64,000 nt of DNA, taken from the NCBI GenBank assembly GCA_034675505.1, contig JAUCDD010000005.1:5798-69797 (forward strand), given 5' to 3'. Of this stretch, positions 7,756-15,199 are shown piece after piece. The notes beneath the pieces were generated by a model that worked only from the letters and a program-made list of their open reading frames with translations, was not told the origin of the DNA and made no database searches. A program made the position numbers and the translations under genes. How positions within the stretch are numbered: position 1 is the first letter of the stretch; each line of letters opens with the position of its first letter. The stretch is from Melaminivora sp034675505. GTDB taxonomy: Bacteria; Pseudomonadota; Gammaproteobacteria; Burkholderiales; Burkholderiaceae_C.

Positions 7756-9807
7756 ATGAGCCAATCCTCCCACCTGCATCCGCATCCGCATCCGCATCCG
7801 CACGGCCCCGCTGCCGCGTGCGCGCCGGCCAGCGCTCCGGCGGCCGCGCCGGCCTCCTGCGGCTCCTGCGCCCACGACCACGCCGCTGGCGGCGATGGCG
7901 ACCACGGCCACGACCACGGCGCCCTGCCCGGCTGGCCGCGCATCGCCGCCGCGCTGGTGCTGGCCGCCGGCGCCGAGGCCGCCCACTGGCTCCAATACGA
8001 CCGCGCAGGCATGGCCCTGGCGCTGGTGGCCATCGCGCTGGCGGGCCTGGGCGTGTACCGGGCCGGGCTGAAGGACCTGGTGCGGCTGCGCCTGGGCATC
8101 AACGCGCTGATGGCGGTGGCCGTCACCGGTGCGGTGCTGATCGGCCAGTGGCCCGAGGCGGCCATGGTCATGGCCCTGTACGTGGCGGCCGAGCGCATCG
8201 AGCACGCCGCCATGGACCGCGCGCGCAACGCCATCCGCAGCCTGCTGGACCTGGCGCCCGAGAGCGCCGACGTGGTGCAGCAGGACGGCAGCACCGCGCG
8301 CCAGCCCGCGGCCGACGTGCGGCCCGGCGCCGTGCTGCGCATCGCCCCGGGCGCGCGCGTGCCGCTGGACGGCAGCGTGACGCGCGGGACCAGCGCGGTG
8401 AACCAGGCGCCCATCACAGGCGAGAGCCAGCTGGCCGACAAGGGCCCGGGCGACCCCCTGTTCGCCGGCAGCGTGAACCAGCACGGCGAGCTGTTCATGC
8501 AGGTCACCGCCGCGCCCGGCAGCACGCTGCTTGCGCGCATCGTGCACGCCGTGGAGCAGGCGCAGGCCAGCCGCGCGCCCACCCAGCGCTTCGTGGACCG
8601 CTTCGCCGCCATCTACACCCCCATCGTCTTTGCCCTGGCGCTGGCGCTGGGCCTGCTGGCGCCCTGGGCGATGGGCTGGAGCTGGCACCAGGCGGCCTAC
8701 CAGGCACTGGCGCTGCTGGTCATCGCCTGCCCCTGCGCGCTGGTGATCTCCACCCCCGTCACCGTGGTCAGCGCGCTCACGGCGGCCGCGCGCCGGGGCA
8801 TCCTGATCAAGGGCGGCAGCGCCCTGGAGGCCGCACGCGGCCTGCGCGCCATCGCCCTGGACAAGACCGGCACGCTGACCACCGGCAGCCCGGCTCTGGT
8901 GCACTGGCAGGCCCTGGCCGGAACCGACGCGCAGGCCGCGGCCGCCGCCGCCTGGGCGCTGGCCAGCCGCTCGGACCACCCGGTCTCGCGCGCCATCGCC
9001 GCCGGCCTGCCGGCAGGGCGGCCGGACGCCGCCGCCGACGTGCTGGCCCTGCCTGGCCGGGGCGTGCAGGGCGAGCTCGCCGGCCGCCGCTGGGTGCTGG
9101 GCAACCTGCGCCTGGTGCGCGAGATGGGCCTGGCCGACGCCGCGCTGGCCGAGCTGCTGGCCACGCACGAGCAGCAGGGCCGCACCGTCACGCTGCTGGC
9201 CGACGGCCAGGCCGTGCACGCGCTGTTTGCCGTGGCCGACCCGCTGCGCACGCACGCGGCCGAGGCGGTGGCCCGGCTGCAGGCGCTGGGCGTGCAGCCG
9301 GTGGTGCTCAGCGGCGACAACCCGGCCACCGTGCAGGCCGTGGCGCAGGAAGCCGGCATCGCCGACGCGCGCGGCGGCCTGCTGCCCCAGGACAAGCTGG
9401 ATGCGCTGGCCGCGCTGCAGGCGCGCCTGGGGCCCACCGCCATGACCGGCGACGGCATCAACGACGCGCCGGCGCTGGCGCGCGCCGACGTCGGCTTTGC
9501 CATGGGCGGCGCGCACAGCACCGGCATGGCCATGGAGACCGCCGACGTGGTGCTGATGAACGACGACCTGCGCCGCATCCCCGACACCGTGCTGCTGGCG
9601 CAGCGCGCGCACCGCGTGCTGTGGCAGAACATCACCCTGGCGCTGGGCGTGAAGGCGGCGTTCTTCGTCCTGGCCGTGATGGGCCTGGCCACCATGTGGA
9701 TGGCGGTGGTGGCCGACATGGGCGTCAGCCTGGCCGTGGTGGCCAACGGCCTGCGCCTGCGCGCCGGCGCCGCGGCCGCGCCGCCGCGCCCGGGAGACGC
9801 CGCATGA
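7756..9807 (+). CDS. cadA: Heavy-metal P1B-type ATPase (Cd/Zn/Pb efflux)
   Basis: The 683-residue inner-membrane pump exports soft divalent metals using ATP. All P-type landmarks are present: CPC in the sixth membrane helix (residues 325-327, IACPCALVIS), DKTGTLT with phosphorylated D369, SDHP (H408-P409) and GDGINDAPAL (D566). Instead of a classical HMA domain with CxxC it begins with a histidine ladder (HLHPHPHPHPHG), a CGSC motif and another His/Asp cluster (GDHGHDHG). This suggests a histidine-based metal-sensing N-terminus, as in some Zn/Cd pumps. No Shine-Dalgarno precedes the ATG, and the predicted transcription start coincides with it. The 3' end overlaps the DUF3703 gene by ATGA. Confidence 0.95.
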   Translation: MSQSSHLHPHPHPHPHGPAAACAPASAPAAAPASCGSCAHDHAAGGDGDHGHDHGALPGWPRIAAALVLAAGAEAAHWLQYDRAGMALALVAIALAGLGVYRAGLKDLVRLRLGINALMAVAVTGAVLIGQWPEAAMVMALYVAAERIEHAAMDRARNAIRSLLDLAPESADVVQQDGSTARQPAADVRPGAVLRIAPGARVPLDGSVTRGTSAVNQAPITGESQLADKGPGDPLFAGSVNQHGELFMQVTAAPGSTLLARIVHAVEQAQASRAPTQRFVDRFAAIYTPIVFALALALGLLAPWAMGWSWHQAAYQALALLVIACPCALVISTPVTVVSALTAAARRGILIKGGSALEAARGLRAIALDKTGTLTTGSPALVHWQALAGTDAQAAAAAAWALASRSDHPVSRAIAAGLPAGRPDAAADVLALPGRGVQGELAGRRWVLGNLRLVREMGLADAALAELLATHEQQGRTVTLLADGQAVHALFAVADPLRTHAAEAVARLQALGVQPVVLSGDNPATVQAVAQEAGIADARGGLLPQDKLDALAALQARLGPTAMTGDGINDAPALARADVGFAMGGAHSTGMAMETADVVLMNDDLRRIPDTVLLAQRAHRVLWQNITLALGVKAAFFVLAVMGLATMWMAVVADMGVSLAVVANGLRLRAGAAAAPPRPGDAA

Positions 9808-10217
9808 CCCGGTACGTCAAGGCCGGCGGCGGCGCCCAGGGCCGCGCACGCCAAGCCGCCGCCTTCGAGCACCTGCTGGCCGCCTTCGCCGCCAGCGCGC
9901 ACCTGCCCGCGCCCCAGCGCTGGCACTACCTGGAGGCCGCGCACGTCATCGGCCAGAACCGCCTGGCGCTGCACTGGCGCGCGCACTGGCACATGCTGGC
10001 CTTCGCACGCGCGCTGGGCGACCGCGCCGAGGTGCGCGGCCAGCTGACGCGCCTGGCCCTGACCCCGCTGGGCCACCTGGTGCGCCGCCTGCCCCAGGGC
10101 AACACCGGGCGCGCCAGCGTGCCGGCCTTCCGGTCCATGGCGCCCGGCCCGGCCGTGCGCGAGCGCATCAGCCAGGCGCTGGCGGCGGCGCCGCAAGCGC
10201 CCGCCAGGGGCCTCTGA
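9804..10217 (+). CDS. DUF3703 domain protein coupled to the metal ATPase
   Basis: The 137-residue product matches the DUF3703 pattern: a helical first half with HYLEAAHVIGQNRLALHWRA, HWHML, then a C-terminal RRLPQGNTGRASVPAFRSM, where the family's 'P.GNTG.A.VSAFRPM' signature is nearly intact. There is no signal peptide or membrane segment, so it is probably cytosolic. Its ATG lies in a 4-bp overlap with the ATPase stop, so it is translationally coupled and under CadR control. DUF3703 genes are often found beside heavy-metal efflux genes; the biochemical role is unknown. Several histidines in the central helices could bind metal, but this is inference. Confidence 0.85.
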   Translation: MTRYVKAGGGAQGRARQAAAFEHLLAAFAASAHLPAPQRWHYLEAAHVIGQNRLALHWRAHWHMLAFARALGDRAEVRGQLTRLALTPLGHLVRRLPQGNTGRASVPAFRSMAPGPAVRERISQALAAAPQAPARGL

Positions 10218-10220
10218 GGG

Positions 10221-10290
10221 CAAATTTCAATCAAGAAAGCCACTTGCCGGCGCCAATCAATGATTGTTAGCTATCAATTTTGAACAAACA
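10221..10290. repeat. Dispersed element, family 1
   Basis: Contains 'tttcaatcaagaaagccact', a tgccggcgcc core and 'gttagctatcaattttgaac'. It lies immediately after the metal operon and may act as its 3' boundary, although it has no T-run typical of a terminator. Confidence 0.75.
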
Positions 10291-10379
10291 GCCACCCGCC
10301 TGCGCCCGGCTTGACCCAGCTCAAGGCGCGCACGCGCCGGCGGCTGTGCAATCGCCGCTGGCCCCCTCTCCTGCCCTCC

Positions 10380-11015
10380 ATGTCCACGTCCGCCATCGCC
10401 CAACCGCCCGCCGACCAGGCGCCCGCTGCCCACTCGCGCGTCGAGGACGCCGTTGCGCTGCTGGTCGGGGTCACCCTGGTGTCGGTGGGCATCGCCTTCC
10501 TGGGCGGCGCCGGGCTGCTCACCGGCGGCGTGGCGGGCCTGGCCTTCGTGCTGCACTACGCCACGGGCGTGGGCTTCGGCAAGCTGTTTTTCCTGCTCAA
10601 CCTGCCCTTTTACTGGCTGGCGCTGCGCCGCATGGGACTGGCCTTCACCCTCAAGACCTTTGCCGCCGTGGCGCTGCTGGCCGTGCTGACCGAGATGCAG
10701 GCCGGGCTGCTGCACCTGCAGCAGCTGCCGCCCGCGTATGCCGCGCTGATCGGCGGGCTGATCATGGGCATGGGTTTCCTGGTGCTGTTTCGCCACCGCT
10801 GCAGCCTGGGCGGCGTGGGCATCCTGGCGCTGTACCTGCAGGGGCGCCATGGCTGGCGCGCAGGCAAGGTGCAGATGGCCGTGGACTGCTGCATCGTCGC
10901 CGCCGCCCTGGTCACCATCGAGCCGGCGCGCGTCGCCTGGTCGGTGCTGGGCGCCGTGGCGCTCAACCTGGTGCTGGCCATGAACCACCGCCCCGGCCGC
11001 TACCTGGCCGCGTGA
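10380..11015 (+). CDS. YitT/DUF161-like membrane protein
   Basis: The 211-residue product has five or so hydrophobic helices. The family pattern is recognisable in the first two (EDAVALLVGVTLVSVGIAFL, GGAGLLTGGVAGLAFVLHYA), where the glycine-rich GAGLLTGGVAG loop is characteristic, and in FLLNLPFYWLALRRMGLAF. Later segments are AALIGGLIMGMGFLVLFRHR, then CSLGGVGILALYLQ. Function of the family is not established; roles in small-molecule or ion export have been suggested. The ATG at 10380 follows a short pyrimidine-rich stretch, and the upstream 23 in-frame codons look non-coding. It follows the metal operon in the same direction but is separated by a dispersed repeat, so it is probably a separate unit. 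Confidence 0.8.
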   Translation: MSTSAIAQPPADQAPAAHSRVEDAVALLVGVTLVSVGIAFLGGAGLLTGGVAGLAFVLHYATGVGFGKLFFLLNLPFYWLALRRMGLAFTLKTFAAVALLAVLTEMQAGLLHLQQLPPAYAALIGGLIMGMGFLVLFRHRCSLGGVGILALYLQGRHGWRAGKVQMAVDCCIVAAALVTIEPARVAWSVLGAVALNLVLAMNHRPGRYLAA

Positions 11016-11121
11016 GCGGCACGCCCCGGCGCAGGGCCGGGCCCGCGCCCCGGCGGCCGCGGCTGCGGCCACCCCGCCCCGCCTTTCCATAGACTCCACC
11101 CAACGCAACGGAACTTCCTCC

Positions 11122-11613
11122 ATGACGACCCACACCGCCACTCGCCGCCAATGGCTGGCCGCCAGCGCCGCGCTCGCCACCGCCGCCACCCTGCCCGCAT
11201 TCGCCTTCGCGGCCGCCGCCAACGCGGTGGAGGTCTGGAAGGACCCGAACTGCGGCTGCTGCAAGGACTGGATCACGCACATGCAGCAGGCCGGCTTCGC
11301 CGTCACCGTGCAGGACAGCGGCAACGCCGCCGTGCGCGCCCGGCTGGGCCTGCCGCAGCGCCTGGGCTCGTGCCACACCGCCCTGGTGGGCGGCTACCTG
11401 CTGGAGGGCCACGTGCCGGCCGGCGACGTGAAGAAGCTGCTCCAGCAAAAACCCCGGGCGCTGGGCCTTGCCGTGCCCGGCATGCCGGTGGGCAGCCCCG
11501 GCATGGACGGCCCCGAGTACGGCGGGCGCCGCGACGCCTACGACGTGCTGCTGGTGACCCGCGGCGCCCAGGGCGGCGACGTGGCCACCAGCGTGTTCGC
11601 CAGCTACCGCTGA
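11122..11613 (+). CDS. DUF411 periplasmic metal-binding protein
   Basis: The 163-residue product opens with a Tat-like signal (TRRQWLAASAALATAATLPA) predicted to be cleaved after AFA near residues 27-31. The mature part starts with a thioredoxin-like strand and CGCC motif (VEVWKDPNCGCCKDWITHM), then LGSCHTALVGGYLLEGHVPA and the closing PGMPVGSPGMDGPEYGG, all hallmarks of DUF411. Members are implicated in copper or other metal handling and in metal-resistance loci; the precise activity is unknown. It lies in the same direction as, and 1.3 kb after, the cadmium/zinc pump operon, extending the metal theme of this block. Confidence 0.9.
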   Translation: MTTHTATRRQWLAASAALATAATLPAFAFAAAANAVEVWKDPNCGCCKDWITHMQQAGFAVTVQDSGNAAVRARLGLPQRLGSCHTALVGGYLLEGHVPAGDVKKLLQQKPRALGLAVPGMPVGSPGMDGPEYGGRRDAYDVLLVTRGAQGGDVATSVFASYR

Positions 11614-11648
11614 GTTCCCGCGCCCGGCCTGCCGATAATCGCCAGGCC

Positions 11649-12668
11649 ATGCACCCCACAGCACCCTCCCCGCACGCGCCGGCTGGCGCCATCACCGACG
11701 TCCCCGGCATCGAAGTCGGGCACCACACCGACACGCGCCGCCCCACCGGCTGCAGCGTGGTCATCGCCCGCGCTGGCGCGGTGGCCGGCGTGGACGTGCG
11801 CGGCGCTGCCCCGGGCACGCGCGAGACCGACCTGCTGGCGCCGCAGAACCTGGTCAGCGAGGTGCACGCCATCGTGCTCGCCGGCGGCAGCGCCTGGGGT
11901 CTGGACGCGGCCAGCGGCGCCATGCGCTGGCTGGAGGAGCACGGCGTGGGGCTGGATGTCGGCGTGGCGCGCCTGCCCCTGGTGCCGGCCGCCGTGCTGT
12001 TCGACCTGCCGCTGGGCGACGCGCGCATCCGCCCCGATGCCGCCGCCGGCTACGCCGCCTGCGCCGCCGCCAGCCGCCAGCCGCCCGCGCAAGGCAGCGT
12101 GGGCGCGGGCGCGGGCGCCGTGGTCGGCAAGATGTTCGGCCTGCAGCACGCCATGAAGGGCGGCATCGGCAGCGCCAGCGTCCGCGTGGCCGGGGTGACG
12201 GTGGGCGCGCTGGTCGCCTGCAACGCGGTGGGCGACGTGGTCGATCCGGATACCGGGCTGCCGCTGGCGGGCGCGCGCAGCGCCGATGGGCGCACGCTGC
12301 GCGACACGCGCCGGGCGCTGCTGCGCGGCGACGTCCCGCATCCGCTGCTGGCCGGCAGCAACACCACCATAGGCGTGATCGCCACCGACGCCCGGCTGAG
12401 CAAGGTGCAGGCGCAGCGCCTGGCGATGTCGGGCCACGACGGGCTGGCGCGCAGCATCGACCCGGTGCACACCATGAGCGACGGCGACACGCTGTTCACG
12501 CTGGCGACCGGCCAGGCCGCGCAGCACCCGGGCATGATGGTGCTGGCCACCATGGCCGCCGAGGCCGTGGCGCGCGCCACCGTCGCCGCCGTGCTGGCGG
12601 CACGCGGGCTGGCGCTGGAGGGCGGGCTCATCCTGCCGGCGCACGCCGAGATGCCGCGGCAGGGCTGA
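11649..12668 (+). CDS. P1 family (DmpA/BapA-like, S58) aminopeptidase
   Basis: The 339-residue product is an N-terminal-nucleophile peptidase. The N-terminal part reads AITDVPGIEVGHHTDTRRPT, GCSVVIARAGAVAGVDVRG and ETDLLAPQNLVSEVHAIVLA. The GGSAWGLDAASGAMRWLEE and GSVGAGAGAVVGKMFG motifs are classic for the family. Autocleavage should occur between G236 and S237 in LLAGSNTTIGVIATDA, freeing S237 as nucleophile of the small subunit. Related enzymes act as D-aminopeptidases or beta-aminopeptidases; the substrate is not deducible. No signal peptide, so cytosolic. It ends 4 bp before the convergent DUF1631 gene. Confidence 0.92.
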   Translation: MHPTAPSPHAPAGAITDVPGIEVGHHTDTRRPTGCSVVIARAGAVAGVDVRGAAPGTRETDLLAPQNLVSEVHAIVLAGGSAWGLDAASGAMRWLEEHGVGLDVGVARLPLVPAAVLFDLPLGDARIRPDAAAGYAACAAASRQPPAQGSVGAGAGAVVGKMFGLQHAMKGGIGSASVRVAGVTVGALVACNAVGDVVDPDTGLPLAGARSADGRTLRDTRRALLRGDVPHPLLAGSNTTIGVIATDARLSKVQAQRLAMSGHDGLARSIDPVHTMSDGDTLFTLATGQAAQHPGMMVLATMAAEAVARATVAAVLAARGLALEGGLILPAHAEMPRQG

Positions 12669-12672
12669 GGCG

Positions 12673-15138
12673 TCAGGAGCCGGCCGGCGGCAAGGGGCGG
12701 AAGCGCTCCAGCGCGGCAAAGCGCTCGATCATGCGCCGGGTCATGGACTGGCTGCTGCCATCGGCGCCGGTGAACAGGAACAGGGCACGGTTCGGGCTGA
12801 TCCAGGTGAGCTGGCGCCGCACGCCGGCCTGCGCACCGCCAATCTCGAACCACAGGCCCAGTGCAAGCTGCGCCGCCAGCGCGTCCTGCGCCGGCCCGGC
12901 CGCCGCCGCCGGCTCGGCGGGCGCAGCGCTGGCGCGAGGCTCGGCTTCGGGGCCGGCTTCCGTCTCGGGCTCGGGCGCCGGTTCCGGTTGCGATTCCGGT
13001 TGCGATTCCGGTTGCGATTCCGGTTGCGATTCCGGTTGCGATTCCGGTTGCGATTCCGGTTGCGGTTCCGGCTGCGACTCCGGTTCGTGGCCCGGCCCAG
13101 GGGCGGCTTCCGGTTCGGGGCCAGCATCCGCTTCGGCCGGCGGCGCCACGGGCGGCTGGCCGGCGCTGCCGGGGGCGTCGCCCGGCACCGCTTGCGGCGG
13201 CTGCGCCGGCACGGCGGCCGGCACTGCGGCGGCGCGCTCCAGCACCGCCGTGCGCCAGTCGCCCAGCCGCTGCGCGATGTATGCCTGCGCCAGGGCCGGA
13301 TGGGCGATGCTGGCCAGGCCGCGCTGCAGCGTCGCCAGCGCCTGCTCGATGGCGGCGGCCAGTTCGCTGGCGTCCTGCGCCGGGGGCTGGTCCACGGCCA
13401 GCAGCAGCGGCGCCAGCGCCGCGTAGCCATCGGCCGCAGCCCCACCCGCCTCGTCGGCCAGGCGGGCGCGCGCCACCACCTCGGCCCAGGGGCCGGTCAG
13501 GAAGGCCAGCATCTCGGGGGCCGCTGCGGCGGCGCCCGGCAGGCGGCGAAAGTCGGCAGCGGCGCGCTCGCTCAGCAAGGCCAGGCGCTCGCGCTGCTGC
13601 ACCTCGTGCTGGCGCGCGGCGCGCCGTTCGCGGCGCTGCTGCTCCTGGGTTTCCCAGGCCTTGTCCAGGGCCTTCAGCACCCGCTCGAAAGGCTTGGCGC
13701 TGTCGATGCGGGCCTGGGCCAGGTGCCCCACCGCTTCCTCGACCAGCCGCATGAAGCGCAGGAAGCCTGGCGCGTCCTCCCGCTCGAAAGCCAGGCTGCG
13801 GCGCGTCAGCTCGTCCAGCAGCCGGCGCGCCGGGTGCAGTTCGTCGGAGAAGAAGCCCGTGTCATGGCGCACCAGCTGGCGCAGCGCGGGCGCCAGCTGC
13901 TGCACGGCCCGGCGCACCGGCGGCAGCAGCCGCGGATCGCGGGCCATGTTGTCCATCATGCGGCTGACCACGCCGCTGGCGGCGTCCTCGTGCGCCGCCG
14001 GCTGGGCGGGCGCCGGGTGCGCTTCGGCGGCCCAGCCGGTGGCGGGCGGGGCCGTGCCGGCCAGCCGCCCGACCAACAGCTCCAGCTGGGCCAGGTCGTG
14101 CAGCGCGTGGGCGGCGTCGGCGGGCACCGGGTGGCCCGGGTGCGCGGCAGGCGCCGTGACCGTGGCCAGGGTGCCAGCCGCAGCGGGCGCCGCCCAGTGG
14201 CCGGGCTCGCCCAGGGTGGCGAGCATCTGGCGCAGCAGGCCGACGGTGAGCAGCGCTTCCTCGGCCTGCGCGGCCAGCGGCGCTCCCGCAGACAGGCCGT
14301 TCCAGGCCGAGGCGCCCGCGCCGTGGCTGGCGTAGTGGCTGCCGTAGTGGCTGGCCATGGCGCTGTGGACCGGGTAGCCCTGGCCCAGTGGCATGCCGCC
14401 CTCCCAGCCCGCGCCCATGTGCGGGCCGGTGCCTGGCCCGTGCGGGCCCATGGCCAGGCGGGTCGCGGACGCGACGCCGGCGACGGCATAGCCCACGGGC
14501 TCCACGCCCTGCGCGCGCAGCTCGCCGGCCACGCGCTGGTAGACGGCAACGAGCTGGCGCCCCAGCAATTCGCGCATGTGCGCCATCCACTGCTGGCGCA
14601 CCTCGGCCGGCACGGCGGCATCGGTGATGACCTGCTGCAGGGCCCGGATGTAGTTCTGCGGCCGCAGCGGGTTGCGCTCGGGCTGCACGCTGGGCAGGCC
14701 CTGGGCCGAGCTGACCAGGGCGTCGAGCTCGGACAGCGCGGCCTCGGTGGCGTGGGCAGCGGCCTGGCGCGCGCGCGCCAGTTCCAGCTCGGCCTGCACG
14801 TCGGCGTCGTCGACCAGGCTGAGTTCGCCGAAATCCATGCCCGAGTCCGAACCGGGCGGCGGGGCCTGCGGCGGCTTGTTCGGGCCTGGCCCGTCGGCAA
14901 AGGCCTCCAGCAGGGCCATCGGGTAGGCGCGCACTAGCTGGGCCTCGTGTGCGGCCAGCAGCCGCAGCGCGTCGGCCGCCTGGTTGCGCTGGAGCAGTTC
15001 GCGGGCCGCGCCTTCCTGGGCGGCCAGGGCGCTTTTCGCGGCGCCCACCAGCTCCTGCATCAGCCCTTCACCGCCACGGATGGCGTTGACGACGCAGGCG
15101 CGGAAGACCGTTCGGGCGCTGGACGCTGGCAGGGTCAT
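12673..15138 (-). CDS. DUF1631 family protein with a Glu-Ser-Gln-Pro repeat linker
   Basis: An 821-residue cytosolic protein recognisable as DUF1631, sometimes mislabelled 'thymidine phosphorylase' in databases. The body is helical (SRMMDNMARDPRLLPPVRRA, LAPALRQLVRHDTGFFSDEL, HPARRLLDELTRRSLAFERE), with a coiled-coil-like, Arg/Gln-rich stretch (EQQRRERRAARQHEVQQRER). A proline/glutamate-rich linker of 60-70 residues, including tandem ESQP units, separates it from a C-terminal domain of about 100 residues (LWFEIGGAQAGVRRQLTWIS, ALFLFTG) resembling the DUF1631 C-terminal or PilZ-like fold. Function is unknown. It stands alone between convergent and codirectional genes. Confidence 0.85.
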   Translation of the reverse strand: MTLPASSARTVFRACVVNAIRGGEGLMQELVGAAKSALAAQEGAARELLQRNQAADALRLLAAHEAQLVRAYPMALLEAFADGPGPNKPPQAPPPGSDSGMDFGELSLVDDADVQAELELARARQAAAHATEAALSELDALVSSAQGLPSVQPERNPLRPQNYIRALQQVITDAAVPAEVRQQWMAHMRELLGRQLVAVYQRVAGELRAQGVEPVGYAVAGVASATRLAMGPHGPGTGPHMGAGWEGGMPLGQGYPVHSAMASHYGSHYASHGAGASAWNGLSAGAPLAAQAEEALLTVGLLRQMLATLGEPGHWAAPAAAGTLATVTAPAAHPGHPVPADAAHALHDLAQLELLVGRLAGTAPPATGWAAEAHPAPAQPAAHEDAASGVVSRMMDNMARDPRLLPPVRRAVQQLAPALRQLVRHDTGFFSDELHPARRLLDELTRRSLAFEREDAPGFLRFMRLVEEAVGHLAQARIDSAKPFERVLKALDKAWETQEQQRRERRAARQHEVQQRERLALLSERAAADFRRLPGAAAAAPEMLAFLTGPWAEVVARARLADEAGGAAADGYAALAPLLLAVDQPPAQDASELAAAIEQALATLQRGLASIAHPALAQAYIAQRLGDWRTAVLERAAAVPAAVPAQPPQAVPGDAPGSAGQPPVAPPAEADAGPEPEAAPGPGHEPESQPEPQPESQPESQPESQPESQPESQPESQPEPAPEPETEAGPEAEPRASAAPAEPAAAAGPAQDALAAQLALGLWFEIGGAQAGVRRQLTWISPNRALFLFTGADGSSQSMTRRMIERFAALERFRPLPPAGS
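12986..13081. repeat. 12-bp tandem repeat, in frame within the DUF1631 gene
   Basis: Six perfect copies of ggttgcgattcc (12986-13057) are followed by two diverged copies to 13081. Each unit encodes four residues (Glu-Ser-Gln-Pro), so copy-number change would not break the frame. It lies in a disordered linker and is a likely length-polymorphic site. Confidence 0.95.
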
Positions 15139-15199
15139 GGGGGAGGCAGGAAAGTGGTGCGGGACTGTGCGCCCGATGGTACTACCGCCCCCTGCCGGC

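Noticed and set aside
12986..13081. Possible CRISPR array or satellite
   Set aside because: The units are 12 bp, contiguous without spacers, and in frame inside a gene.
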